A stretch of 64,000 nucleotides of DNA from Phallusia mammillata. Lineage: Eukaryota > Chordata > Ascidiacea > Phlebobranchia > Ascidiidae. The notes beneath the pieces were generated by a model. It searched no databases. It worked only from the letters and a program-made list of their open reading frames with translations, and was not told where the DNA came from. Shown one piece after another: positions 37,757 to 52,100 of this stretch (the first letter of the stretch is position 1; each line of letters opens with the position of its first letter). A program made the translations under genes and the position numbers. Location of the stretch: assembly GCA_003260075.1 (NCBI GenBank), contig QLIY01000010.1:68302-132301 (forward strand). The letters run 5' to 3'.

Positions 37757-38420
37757 AATCAGTGGTTCTTAGCAACGGAGATGTCAGACTTTCCCAATGG
37801 GAGGGTGGGGCGAATCCAAAACAAAATAAACAATTATTTCATATTTTTGCAGCCGGAGTGTATTGTTCATGAAAAAGCAACAAACAAGTTTTGAAACATT
37901 GTATTTAGCTTAATTGTACCGCGAGTGCTAGAAAATTAGCATACGCAAATTAAAAAGTTTGGAAACCGTCCTAAGCCCAGGAAATAGTTTATGCGACCGA
38001 GTGTCGGCAGCAAAAAAGTTGTGTGGCGTTCATGAGCACAAAGGCTTCGGTGCCCTGCTCTGACCAATATTTTCCAATGGGCCAGGGGTGCACAACCTTT
38101 TCAAAATCTAATTTGATGTACAGATCGAGCTGAACCGTCTGACGATCAGTCTTAACTCTTAATGACGTCATCATCTATATTGTGACGCTTATGTTGCCTG
38201 TTTTTTTGCATTGTTTGCACACAATAGGCGTACGAAGAGTCCGACGCATATGGCTACTGTACTTGTAAGACTCTTTTACAGTCCCACAAAATCTATTCAA
38301 AACAAACAAAACAGTTTGAAAATCAAAATATTTAGCAATCTAGTCTTAGTTACGTTATGGCCGCTAGTACATATATTTTAATATACATGTTCAGGGCCGG
38401 ACATTTATTTTAATTTTTAT
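37757..38420. repeat. Interspersed repeat, second copy, with hAT-like ends
   Basis: A left-end motif CAGTGGTTCTTAGCAAC lies at about 37760 and another, CAGGGGTGCACAACC, at about 38091. The segment 38163-38400 matches 25013-25215. No clean right terminus is visible, so the element may be nested or truncated. Confidence 0.55.
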
Positions 38421-39435
38421 TGGTTCTTAAGGAAGTCAAACAAATGAATATGCAATATACCAATTTACTAGCCCAAAAAACGTTGATTTGTGTCGATAAC
38501 ACACGTGTCAGATTAATATTATTTCTTTTCTTTGGCGATTACTAACTTGTCTTATGTGTTCCGTCCTCATTGAAAACATTTCACCAAACTTTCAAACTTT
38601 TGACCGGCTTAACTCACGTCAGTCGCACTTTTACCTAAATTTTCCATAGGTGGCACAGGAGCTGAATTATTTATTTAGCGGGTAAAAAGGGGTGGGTTAG
38701 GAAGTAAGTTTTTGAACATTTTACAATAGGAACTAACTTTTAGAGTTAGTTTGGTTGAATTTTTGTTGATAATGCCTAACACTCACCCAATAACCCAAAC
38801 CGTTAGCATGTTTTGAGATATACCGTTTTCAATAGGGATTAGTGCTCTGTGCGCCGCCTATCGAAAATTAGCTAAATGTACGGCTGGCGTGAGTTGTGGT
38901 GTGTAAGTAAGTTAGTAATTTGGTTTTGTGCATGTGCTGCTAAATATTGCAATCCTTGAAAAAGTCATCTGCTGTCGTGTGAGTTATCGTTGCTGGAAAT
39001 CCTTATTAAAGCGCTTTCTTCATACGTTGCAGTAAGTTTATCTAACGACAATCCAGTCAAATTTATGTTATGCCTTGGTATTGGTTGTTCTTTAGTTTGT
39101 TTTATACTTAAACTACAGATGTTGTTTCTTTCGTTGGTTTTGTTTTTACCGTATAATCTTCCCTAAATCTTGTGATTTGTTTACATCGACAACGCCCTCT
39201 ACCCTCAACATTACCACTATCATCGTATTTACTCACAATCTTACTTTCTCGTAACGCTTCATAAACCAGAAAAGCATTAAAAAGAAATGTATAAAAAACA
39301 CTACAGATCAAGGAAATTGCCGTGACTTTTACAATTTATAGCAAAACTACAACAGCAAATGACAGAAATTACAATCGGTTGTGCAACAAAACAAAATATA
39401 TCATCAACCACAAAAATCAAGAATTTTAAAGGGAT

Positions 39436-42400
39436 TCAAAGCACACTTTTAAGATGTAAAAATTTTGGACTGTAATCACCCATTTTGGTTGTAAGTGACC
39501 ACTTTTCAGGTTTGGTCATCAAGCACATTTTCTGCACATTTGTTTCAATGAATAACGACTTAAACCAATTACCTAAATTTTCCAAAAACACATCCAATTT
39601 GCTTAACTGTCTTACATACAGATACTTGTGAAAATTATTGATGACTTTCCAGTCAGAAAACAAGGCCTCCATTGCATACTCAAGTTGAATGCACTTTGCA
39701 TTAGCAATCTCCTCAGGAAAGTAAGATAATAATTTATTCTTGTAGCTATTAAGCGTTGACTCGAAATGAGTTGTCATATCAGCTTGAGAAACTTTTTTCC
39801 TACCCAGCATCTGCAAACAACAATGGGATGCTTTGGAAGTTTGCAGAATTTTCAAACCTAAAACTGCACAATGGTTTTTACCTTTAATATATCCTCATTG
39901 TACTTTTTCAAAAACATTTTTTTGGTTTTAGATGCCTTTTCCTCTTGGGTGTCCTAAACAAGAATTAGTGTTTCAATTACTGAAAAAGCAACAGCAATGC
40001 GAGCAGTTTAAAAATATCTGAAGTAATTTTACCATGATTAGCACCTGACTTATAAATCATTACCATGTGCATCTCCTCAAACAATATTTGAGAATTTATC
40101 CAGTTTTCAAGAATTTGTTTTGGACTGGTTGTGACAATCTCCTGTTCTCCAAAAATGCCAGCAACATCACTTTGAAGTTGGAGTAAAGAGTCAACAGGTA
40201 TTTCAAACATGCTTTCCAACCTGCACATCTAAACAAGGAAGAATGGTGAAATTGATTATTAACTGTTGTACAAAAAGGGTTTATACACAATTTAGCGATT
40301 GGGTGCAAACTTTTATATGTAATTTGAGTTATACAATGGTGACGTTTTCAAATAAAGAATATTTATACACGTGTTTTCATTTAAACTACAAATGAATTCA
40401 AACCTTTTGTGCGGTTGAAATTGCTCTCGATTGATTTTGTTCTTTACCGACTTTTAACTTTTTGATCTTATCAATATTTTCCTGCACTTGGTTAAAAAGT
40501 TGCTTTTTCTGAAAATAAATAAGAGTTACTGACTTTTACGGATTGCAATTACACACATGTTACCTTCAAAACGCCCTGTTCGATCTCATATTTGACCCTA
40601 GCGTTTTCAATCACAGAATCCACGATCGTTTGATCAAGTGCTTTTGATTCAAAAAATTTCTGACTTTGCCACGTTGCAAAACCAACTACGCTTGGTTGAC
40701 TTGTCTGTGAATACATTTTACATACAATTACCTTGTTGGAACACAAAAGACAAAATCACCATTTGCTCCATAGTGTCTTCCCAAACCTTAACCATTTCTG
40801 TCTTCTGGTCGTTTGTGACACATTTCTGCACATAATAATGATGCTCAAAATAAAAACATGACGTTTTTTGTCTTTAAGCAGATCTCAAAAATAAGATGGC
40901 AGAAAAAATATTTGAGGATTCTAAAACTTTTTGTCTTGTTTACTGTTTGGGTTTATTTTACCCTCATGTTTTTTACCAAGCGGTTAGTTTTCTATTTTAT
41001 CAGAAATTTGTGATAGCCTGCGTGTGTATAAAAGCATTTTGCACATTTTTAGCTTACTCTTATAACTCGGACGCTAGATTAAAATCTTGGGAATCAAATC
41101 TAAATTCAATCCTTTATATGCTTTTTTGCTGTTTGAAGACACAAAACGTACCGTATACATTTCAAGAAGTTCCATTTTCCTTTCAATATATGCTTTTGCC
41201 TGTGTTTGCAGACTCTGGCGTAATTTCTGGCGCAAATTATTTGAAATCATAGACGTCTGGTTTTCAAATATCGCCAATGCATTATTTTTCTCGTAGCCAA
41301 GATAACTTTTAGCCGCATTTTTGTCTGCGTCCTGAATAAAAGAAAATATGTTTACGAAACATATTTTATTTAATTAAAACATTCAGCAAACTTTTTAGTC
41401 TAAAAATCTATTGGATGCAAATGTTTGGTTTTTGGGTCATGAAAGGGTTCCAAACTTTCATGGATTGAAAACTTACAAAATTAATCCATTTGGTTTGATA
41501 TAAAATTCCTTTCATAGCTTTGCAATAAACTTCCATACAAAACATCCCCTAGAAAAATACAATAATACTTTATCAGAGCATCTAAAAATACTATCATTCA
41601 TGAAATACGTTTCAAATCAAAAGCTAAAACTAATCATTTTTCTTACATAAGCCCACCTGCTGAATCTGATTTTCTTCAAAAAACACTCGAAGAAGCAAAC
41701 ACAATTTTCTTTGAAGCAATTCGTAGAATTTCTCATGAATTTTGTCATCAAGTTTGTGATCAGAAGAAATCTGTTTAAACATGGAGAGTGCCTTTTCGGA
41801 TACTTGATTGTATTCAACAGTTAAATCCTCGTCGCTGATAAACTTTCCGCTCTGAATAAGCTTGATGTACCTTTCCTGCCGTAGATTCGTCAAATTTGTT
41901 ATTTTTGGAACACATCATCTATATGCTCACAGGATGCAATCAAAGTGTTTTACTACGCATTCACACCCTACTTAAAGCCAATATGTATAAAAAATAACAT
42001 AAAAGGCATTTCTTAGGGTAATGTCATTGCAGAAAAAAAAGCGAAAAAAAAAAAAAAAGTTTAGTATATTTTTGATCAACTGGAAAAATTACAAACCTTA
42101 AACACTACCAGACAGGCGTCATAACAATCTTCACATAGCAATCGATAAAGTTCTGTAACGCCCACCTGAACAAAGTTAAAGGATGAAAGGCACAATTACA
42201 ATCATAAACTAACGACACAAACCTCGGAAGTGTCGTTTATATTTTGCATCAAAAACTTTCTCCTCTGTAGCCCACTTTCCAGATCTGCACGACATTTCGC
42301 CACCATAGGATTCATTCCAGCGTTGTGTTGTGCGTCAAAATAATCCATGATTTCATTGACAATTGTTTCGTGGAGATCGTTTAATTTTTGCTTTTCGGAA

Positions 42401-45080
42401 ATATATCGACCTTCCTGAGCCTAGTAATATCAACATAACACTGGGTTTGGATAAACTTATCTACTTGAATACCACTTAACGTGTCAAAAAGTACCCTAAT
42501 TTTGTGGTAAAACATTTCTTCACATCGTCCGACAAGACTAGCAAGAAATGTAGAGGAAAACGCCTGAAAGTGCATAGAATTAGGGATTTCGTACGGTAAA
42601 AAATTATTTTCAAGTTTAATCGCAGCTGCAACGTTGATTTAAAATGTGACTTGCTAAACTAGCAAACATGTGTCTTTGTTGCTATTCTTTTTACGGCACT
42701 TTAGTTAAAATCAAATGAGGAAACTCATTAAATCAAAAGCAAAAGCGTTGGCAAATGAATTTCACTGACAAGTGTTCGTTACCCAAGTTTGTACAAGGTA
42801 ATTTTTAATAGGATCCGGTGACTTGTTTAAATAACGAACCTCAATTAAAGCATCAGCACCGAACTGATTTTCTTCAACTTTGTTTGAAAATGTTATCGCC
42901 AAGTTGATAATATCCTCTCCTTGAACTGGGGACCCGTATACTTGTTTCACTTTGATGTTTCCAAACAAATCTCTAAATATCTTGTCCAATGTCTCCAAAA
43001 ACTCTGGGTCAATATCTAAACAGTCAAACACCATTAAAAAGAACAAAAAAGCACTTGACCACATTTTTATGATTAGAAAATGGTCGGATTCGTTAACCTT
43101 TGATAGAAGCAGCAGGATCTTGTTTTCTTCTTCGTGCAATTTTGTTTCCTGGATATGGAAGCAAAGCACATTTCACGTCTTTAAAGGATTGCTTGATATT
43201 TTTGCACAAAGCTTTGTATTCTTCTGATTGTTGTTCGGTTGTGCTTAAAGCTGAGTCCAGATATTGTTTACCTCCCTCGAATCCAAGCTCGAAATCCATG
43301 TCCTGCCAATCTCTCATCAAAAAGAGAAGGGTCTAAAATGAATGTAGTGGTATTTCGTACTTGTCTTCAGCAACCAACCAGCAAATAAATTGCCCCTACC
43401 TGATATGCTTGCTCCATATCTTTACCGTACACTTGCTTCCCATAATCAGAGAATACCTAAGTTTTAGTTGTATGAACACTTATTTTAAAAATCATCATAT
43501 TTTCATAAAACATACATTTTTAAATCTGTGTTTTCTAAAAGTTTTATAAAATAGTGATTATACAGAGCGACATTTACGAAATTTGTTAAACCACAATTTG
43601 TAAATTACGTAAATTCTTTTACAAATATTTTACGACAATGTTTTTAAAGTTCTGGTAAATCAGCCACAGTCATCGACCAGCGCTCAGTCATATTTTCGTG
43701 AACACTAAGGGCTTCGCAGAAGTTTACCGAATTTTCGAGAGGTTTAACAGCATGGTAAACAGCAGTGAAAGGGACATAAATCACACTACATGTTAGGTAC
43801 GGCCGGCTGTAACTGATGTTGGTCTTAACCTGCTGCATGCAAAAGGTTTCCGACCCCTGGTTTAAATAATTCGTTTTGTTGAAGTCAACATAAATATGTC
43901 CTGAAGTCGCGTTGTAAACATTGTGTGAACATGCTTTTAAAATAACTATTTTTGCGGAAGTTCAAGGAACTTGGAGAACATAATTGGAAACATAACTATC
44001 AAACATCGGTCAATCTACCCGCAAGTGATCCAAATCGGCTGAACTTATGATATCTTTTAAGTTGTAGATTTGGTAGGAGCTCAGAAAAGTGCTGAGACAA
44101 AACATGATGGAGTCAGAAAACTTTGAACTCTGATTGTCGAATACTCCCTGAGTGTCCATCAAAAACACAGCAATCTGATGAAATGTAATAAACAAGTACA
44201 CTCAACATGCCAGCTTGCAGTTTGATTAATAACAATATATATCGTAAGTACATAAAAACAGGCTTGTTGGTGTGCCCCCCGTGTAAGAGTGAACCTTAAG
44301 ATGTAAGTTAACAACACACTGAAAACAAAAAAACGTAAATACATTTTATAGTCGCACCTGATAATTATCGTTTCGAAACCAGAAAGGTTCACTCCAAACC
44401 AAAATCCCTTCAGTGTGCTTTTCGTTTCCACCTCGCCATTCAAAGCTTTGGTCTAATACTGCATCAACATCATTTCTCCATTCTGTCTCCTGAAACGAAA
44501 ATTGGGCCTCTAAATCTATGTATTTATATTATTCCGGACCCCAAAAAGCAACTTTGCACGAAACAATAACGCTTTTGTGTAGCGTTTGGCGAAGAGTGGT
44601 GCCCTAAATTAAAGCATATCAGATAAAAAAAAACAGTCATACCCAAAAGTAGAATATACGGAATTGCTATTAGGAAAAATACAACATCCGCGGTGTGTGA
44701 GTGATACAAAACGATCTCATTACATTTGTTCTTTGTCAGCACCTGATTGCAGCCGTGGAACTTCATATATCGCATCAGCAAGTTAAGAAAAAATGATTTT
44801 CCTTTCCTTAACATTCCAGCGATGGAATAAATTGCCACCGGGCAGTTGATGACGTCCTTTCGACCAAATATCGACTCAATCGCTTCTTTGTCAATAATTT
44901 GTAGTTCCTCATTTTCCACCTTTTGCTTTCGAGTGATTCGAACAACTGAAAACGTTTCAATGAAGCCGCAACAGTTTAAGATGAAATGACTGTTTTGTTT
45001 CAAAGTGACTAACCACGATCGGAAAAGCTGGCCGCTCTTCCCAAAACCACTGTCTCTGTTACTGCATTATACGCTGTCAT
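39436..45080 (-). CDS. Atlastin/GBP-like large GTPase, gene B
   Basis: Nineteen exons chain in frame: 45014-45080, 44743-44945, 44358-44489, 44019-44174, 43400-43456, 43098-43332, 42840-43015, 42495-42563, 42223-42420, 42097-42165, 41657-41875, 41477-41548, 41152-41331, 40760-40825, 40564-40704, 40404-40508, 40064-40228, 39882-39953, 39436-39810 (918 residues). Motifs are as in gene A: AGMLRKGKS, HTEGI, DTQG and LMRDW. The middle domain and long helical tail follow, and the last exon begins MLGRKKVSQADM. There are no duplications, poly(C) tracts or N bases, so this is the cleanest member and the best reference for the others. Most exon lengths and all phases match genes A and C, showing tandem duplication of a whole ancestral gene. 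No TM segment is seen. A cell-autonomous defence or membrane-remodelling role is possible from the family, not shown. Confidence 0.9.
43838..43859. mobile_element. Isolated hAT-like right end in a gene B intron
   Basis: GGTTTCCGACCCCTG resembles the right terminus of the 224-bp element at 22.6-22.8 kb. I could not find the matching left end with a target-site duplication, so the extent is unknown. Confidence 0.4.
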
Positions 45081-46164
45081 GTGATCTGCCCCGATACGGT
45101 TTAGGCAAGTGAATATCCAAAATGATTAAACAACTCCTTGAACAATTGCCCTAAATTTCTAAATTTAACGTTCTCAGCAAACAACATAACCTACAATTAA
45201 AGTACTGGGTTGACACAAGCCAGTGAGGTTATTTCACTATTGAAAATGTAACATACCGCAGAAAAAAGCAATAGTAGCTATTTTAAAATGAACCTGTCCA
45301 AAGCGTTTTTAGAATCAGTATACTGAAATCTGCTATAGCAGATTGAACAATTTACCGGTCAGAAGCTTGCATCAAATTCTTTTAGTTATTCTAGTTGTCA
45401 TAGGCTATGACTCATAGTAATTCTTACATATTGCTTGATCATTATATTGACTCTGATAAAGCATGTTTTGTAAATTTTTTAAAACAGACAATCACCTAAA
45501 CTCCATTGGCTCATTTCCTACGTATAACCGACGCCGTTGAACATTAACCAACAGAAAGAAAAGCAAACATTAAACAGACAGCTTTCTTTCGTACAATCGT
45601 CCCAAGTAAACAATCGTTAATTTAAGGACCATTCTGTTCATTCGTGGGACGCAAAGACCACCTTTCTGCTGCAAGCCACCAGATACAAAATTTAAAATGT
45701 GTTTCTTACAATGTACCAGATTTACACCTGTAGCAAATGTTTCCGTAACTAAACTTGCGCACACACGGCTGCATTTAGTTGCATCCATTTACGAAAACCA
45801 ATCTACAAAAATAATTATTATAATCAAACACACAAAATATCAAAGTAATTTAACAACGTAAATCGCCATCATTTCTCTTCTTGAGTGAACGCTGATTCAT
45901 CGCCTTCAAAGGTTCAGTTTTGGTTTGTGTTTAGTCAAACCACCCCTTTTATCAAACCAAAGCAGTTGCCAACCTTATCAATGTTTTTCAGTACGTTTTG
46001 TTTTTAAACTGAGTAGCCAAATTACTCAAAATATATGTTGTTTAAAACATTTCGTTTATTTAGCAACTACAGCAATACTACAAATTAATATAAATTACGC
46101 CACGAAAAATACATGCAACACAACCAAATGTGTTATCGCTAACCAAATTAGCACCTATGTCAAT
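45081..46164. other. Intergenic between GTPase genes B and C
   Basis: About 1.1 kb holds the gene B upstream region and the gene C 3' UTR. No gene, RNA or mobile element is recognised. Confidence 0.5.
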
Positions 46165-49100
46165 TTAAAGGACACTTTTAAGGTGTTCAAATTTTGGGTT
46201 GTAATCACCCATTTGTGTGGTAAGGGACCACTTTTCGGGCTTGGCCATCAAGCGCATTTTTTGCACATTTGTTTTAATGAACAGCGACTTAAACCGAGTA
46301 CCCAAATGTTCAAGGAAAACATCCAGTTTGTTTAACTGTCTAACATACAGATACTTGTGAAAATTATTGATAACTTTCCACTCGGAAAACAAGGCCTCCA
46401 TTGCATGTTCAAGTTGACTGCACTTTGTATTAGCAATCTCTTCGGGAAAATGAGACTTTATTTCTTTTTTGTACTTGTTAAGGGCTGATTCAAAATGTCT
46501 CGTCATATCAGCTTTGGAAACCTTTTTTCTGTCAAGCATCTAAAAAATGAAAAAGTTTTTTTTAAATTGATTTTTTTAGAACAAAATAAAAAAATATCGA
46601 AAAACCTTCAGTGTATCTTCATTGTATCTTTTCAGAAAAATTCTTTTCATTTTGTTTGCCTTTTCCTCTTGGTTATCCTGGCAATTAAAACATCATATTA
46701 CATAGCGTTGTAGTAAGAAAATTGGTTTTATTGAGAAATGGTTTGTTCTTTGTTGAAAACGCACATAAGTTTAATACCAGTTACAGATATTTCAAATAGC
46801 GCAAAGTAACTTTATCAAGGTAGCACCTGGTTATTGGTATTGCATATAATTACCATGTGCATCTGCTCATAAATTTTCTGAGAAGTTATCCAGTTTTCAA
46901 TAATTTGTTTGGGACTGACTGTCACAATTTCTTGTTCCCCGATGATGTCGGTAACGTCGTTTTGTACTTTGAGAAGAGAATCAATTGGTGTTTCAAACAT
47001 ACTCTCCAGTCTATACATCTAAAATGGGCAATAAATGCAAGGTTGACTAGATGTAGTTTTGATCTCCAATTTACGGTGGTACCGTTATCTTCAGTTTTGT
47101 TTTATATGCATAGACATATTCGAATAGCTAATTTTTGTAACTTATAAAATATTTGTTTCATTTTTACAATAAACATACTTTGGCACAAAAATATAAAGTC
47201 AAAATTTTAACCTCTGTGGTAGTTGTTGTTGCTTTTGTTTTCGATTTGTCGTCGTTTCCAATTTTTAACATTTTTATTTTGTCAAGAATGTGCTGTATCT
47301 GATAGGACAGCTGTACATCCTTCAAATAGTATTTTCAATTTATTGTCTGTTTTCACATAAACGTGTTGCAAATCTTGTGTCACTCAACATGTTTACCTTT
47401 AATGCAACGCGTTCAATTTCCACTCTGATTGTGGCGTTTTCAATCGCGGAACTAACAAAATTTGGATCAAGGGGTTGTGTATTCCAAATTTTCCAATCTC
47501 GCCACATGGCCAAATTTTCAATACTCGGTTGATTTTCCTGAGACATATTTAACCTAATTTTTTTTTAACTAAACAGAAAAAAAACTCAGGCTTACCATTT
47601 GCTTCATTATTTCTTTCTCTAACTTGACCAGTGCATCTTTCTCTTGTTTTGTTTCACACTTCTGCAAAAAAGCGTATGTGATAGGAAATCGGTCATTTTT
47701 TATTCCTGGCCAAGATTTTAGGACATTGCTTTCAGCTTATTACTTTGTCGAAACTAATCAATTTAAAAATAGCCGTTTTATGTTGTTTGACTTTTCGTAA
47801 TATGGACAGACAGGTCGTGTACGTGTTGAGTACAATGTGTTAAATAACTTTAATGCCAAAACAAAACATCATTTCAATTGTTTCTGACTTTTGTTTGTAC
47901 CAGCGTGATGTCACAATTTTAACGTACTCTGTACATTTCCAGCATTTCCAGTTTTTTCTCGAAGTATTTTTTAGCCTGGATTTCCAGTTTCTCTCGTAAA
48001 TCTTCGCGCCAAACATGTGAAATCATAAACGGTTGATTGTCAAATCCTTCCAGCTCCCCAGCTTTCATTTTACCGAGGTGTCCCGCAGCAATAGTAGTGT
48101 CTGCAGTCTACATAAACCAGCGGTTCTCAAACTTTTTAAGCATGCGGCACATTAAAAAACTATAATTTTCTTTTGCGACATACATCGCAGGTAAACATAA
48201 AAAAACTTGTTCAAAGAATGTTAATTTTCAACTTTATTCTGGTGGCTAAGGTTGAGATAGACATAAATTCACAACTGGGATCAGCCCTGAAGCGTCGATG
48301 CAGACCAGCGATCACGGCACACTCATATATAAATCACAGTACGCCAGGCCCATTAAAGGCGTCATACCGAATCAGCCGGTCACCAAGCATTCACCACCAC
48401 ATGGCAAGGCGTAGGCTAGAAAAATCTAGCCTGCGGTGGGATTCGAACCCACGAGTTATGAATTTATGTCCATCTCAACTGATACTGGTCAATCTGGCGA
48501 TCCCCTACTACGAAGCTGACATGTGCAGCATACGAGGCAGGCAACGGTGCTTGTGATTCGACTTTCGGCGGATTCTCCACTGAGCCTGNTCCATTCATAG
48601 ATTGGCTTGCTTTGTAGTGGACCTTTGCACCAAAAGTAACCTAAGAAAATAAGTTGAAACACCTTAAGCAAAGTATCTTAAAAATACTCATGAATATCTC
48701 AAAAAATAAAAAAATTAAAACATTTCAAAAAGAGTAGTTAAAAAATGCCAGTATTAAATCGCAAAAAAATCTCAATCCGACTATTTTTTAATACCTGTTG
48801 AATTTGATTTTCTTCAGAAAACACTCGAAGTAACAAACCCAATTTGCTTCGAAGCAAATCATAGAATTGTTCGTGAATTTCTTTGTCAAGAATGTCATCT
48901 GATGAAACCAGTTTGAACATAAATAATGCCTTTTCCATCACTTGATTGTATTCAACAGCTAAGTCCTCGTCGCTGATAAAGTTTCTCGGCCGAATAAGCT
49001 TGATGTACTTTTCCTGTAATAATGTTAAGACTTAAGTTTTTGCCACACTCGAAAATTAATCCCCATGCTCGCAAAGCATGTCATTGCATGAACAGTAAAA

Positions 49101-52100
49101 ATACCGCTTCCAAAAAGTATAATGGTGGTAAATTCATCGAAAAATATAACAAGCAATGTTATCCAGCGACATGCTCCTACAACGCTATATTTGTGAGTTT
49201 TTCGCCAAACAACAATCAACTGAGAAACTAACCTTAAACACCACCAGACAGGCGTCAAAACAATCTTCACATAGCAATCGATAAAGCTCTGTAACGCCCA
49301 CCTGAACAAAGTCAAAGAATGAAATGCAAAAATTGTAATCATAAAATAACGATACGAACCTCAGAAGTGTCGTTTATATTTTGCATCAGAAACTTTCTCC
49401 TCTGTAGCCCACTTTCCAGATCTGCACGACATTTCGCCACCATAGGATTCATTCCAGCGTTGTGTTGAGTGTCAAAATAACCCATGATTTCATTGACAAT
49501 CGATTCATGAAGATTGTTTAATTCTTTGTGTTCTGAAATATATCGGCTTTCCAGCACCTAAGTTGTATAACACAGGTAGAAAAATTTCTTTTTTTGTTTC
49601 GATTTTGCTTGTTGTGTCAACGATATCACCTTGATTTTGTCGTAAAACATTTCTTCGCATCGCCCAACAAGATTTGCAAGAAATGTAGAGGAAAAGGCCT
49701 AAAAATACTCATGAATAAGAATGCTGAATTTCTTTTTATATTTTAACAGACCATCTGCACAACTAGCAAGTAGAAACTACACCTAATCTCAAATAAAAAA
49801 ATTCTTAATAGTAATACAGGCTGCATTTATACCGGTTCGGTTCCGGTTGAGGTTCAATACCAAACAGGGTTTAGCCTAACTCCGGTTCGATTTATGGATC
49901 GACTTCGGTTCAGGTTTAACAAAATAAATCGTTCAAACCGATTTGAGGGGTAGGGTCAGTTACGGTTCGACTCCATGGTTAAAATAACTTTAGTAATACC
50001 ACAAAAGATGAAACGCACTTTGTAGGAATTTACCAAGCAACATTATTTTTTATCTTTTTTCGTTTGTGCGTAATACTTTTCAAAATCAAAGCCAAACACA
50101 AATATCTCATTAAAACGACTAACCTCAATTAAAGCATCAGCACCAAATTTGTTTTCTTCCACTTTGTTTGAAAACTTTATCGCCAAGTTAATGACGTCTT
50201 CCCCCTGAACAGGCGATCCGTATATTTCTTTAACTTCGATGTTTCGAAACAAGTCATTAAATATCTTGTCCAACGTCTCCAAGAATTCGGGATCAATATC
50301 TAAACAACCAAGTACCATTAAAAAATCGGAAAGCACAATCGTCGGGTTCGGCTAAATACGAAAAAAAAACATTTTTAAAATAGTTAATATTTCGCGGCAC
50401 ACTTGGAAATCTCTCATTGCACACAGTTTGAGAAATTATGTCATAAACCAATGGTAATTTTTGGTCCTTGAGGTAACTTTGGGGGGACCGAGAAAGAGTT
50501 GAAGCTTACTTCTATATAATTATTTGGCGAAAGTTTGTGCCACCGAATAAGTTCAAATTCAATTAGAGTAGAATTGAGAATCGGCTGTTTACATTGCTAA
50601 ACAATAGGCTTTATTGCATGACAGCTAACAAAAATGCACTTGTTCGCGCACAATCGTAATGTTGTTTTTTTGTCTTGTCTGTAAAGTCACAAGCTGTCTT
50701 CAGATCATTGTTATACGCAATTTTGCATAACTAGCTAAAATCCTGCAATCAACTTTCGTTGTTCTGAAATATACATTCAGGTTTATGGTGGCCGACAACT
50801 GCCACTCAAAAAACAAAAATAATCAACAACAAAATCAAAACTTTCCAAAAAAATGAAAATAATGACAAAATTTTATTAAACAAAAAATATTTCAAAAAAT
50901 GAAATTAAAAAAAGTAAATACAAGAAAAAAAAGTTTAAAAAAAAATAAAAAGCCAAAAAAAATTAAAAAAGGAAATGCCAAAAAAAAAATTTTTGTTCAA
51001 CCCGTGGCCGAGAACTGGCATTGCCTTTGAAATGCATTGTGGCAGCCATCGGCTGCCACCATACAGGTTTAAGGACCGCCTCGAAAATATGGCAAAGGGG
51101 CTGTTTTGAAAAAATAATGAAACAGTTTGAAAACCACTGTTTTAACCGTGACTTAAAAAAAACGTTTTACGATTTTGAACATAGAGCGATTGCAATAATC
51201 GGCAGTTAAGTAGGGCGATAACAAACGTTAGAAGCGGATATTTTGTTTGCACTAAAATGCCTAAATTTGTTCCTTTTTACCGGCAAAAAACTTCAACGTT
51301 GTTTAAAATTTGGTGATTGTACGACGAAGAAATAAATAATAAACTCAAAAACGTTGATTGAACGTAGTAACTCACAAGTGGAATGTGTTTAGCTTGATCC
51401 AAAATTCCATTCATAGATTGGCTTGCTTTGTAGTGGACCTTTGCACCAAAAGTAACCTAAGAAAATAAGTTGAAACACCTTAAGCAAAGTATCTTAAAAA
51501 TACTCATGAATATCTCAAAAAATAAAAAAATTAAAACATTTCAAAAAGAGTAGTTAAAAAATGCCAGTATTAAATCGCAAAAAAATCTCAATCCGACTAT
51601 TTTTTAATACCTGTTGAATTTGATTTTCTTCAGAAAACACTCGAAGTAACAAACCCAATTTGCTTCGAAGCAAATCATAGAATTGTTCGTGAATTTCTTT
51701 GTCAAGAATGTCATCTGATGAAACCAGTTTGAACATAAATAATGCCTTTTCCATCACTTGATTGTATTCAACAGCTAAGTCCTCGTCGCTGATAAAGTTT
51801 CTCGGCCGAATAAGCTTGATGTACTTTTCCTGTAATAATGTTAAGACTTAAGTTTTTGCCACACTCGAAAATTAATCCCCATGCTCGCAAAGCATGTCAT
51901 TGCATGAACAGTAAAAATACCGCTTCCAAAAAGTATAATGGTGGTAAATTCATCGAAAAATATAACAAGCAATGTTATCCAGCGACATGCTCCTACAACG
52001 CTATATTTGTGAGTTTTTCGCCAAACAACAATCAACTGAGAAACTAACCTTAAACACCACCAGACAGGCGTCAAAACAATCTTCACATAGCAATCGATAA

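Larger units (their letters stand above)
36199..39435. other. Intergenic between GTPase genes A and B
   Basis: This holds the gene A upstream region on the left and the gene B 3' UTR on the right. It includes a hAT-like element at 37201-37530 and a repeat at 37757-38420. I see no protein gene. The rest is AT-rich unique sequence. Confidence 0.5.

Noticed and set aside
43562..43860. A full hAT-like element in a gene B intron
   Set aside because: Only the right end is convincing; no left end with a matching 8-bp duplication was found, so only the fragment is listed.
48420..48500. Possible tRNA gene on the minus strand
   Set aside because: The B box is good, but the sequence continues into a SINE body that recurs at 33.9 kb.
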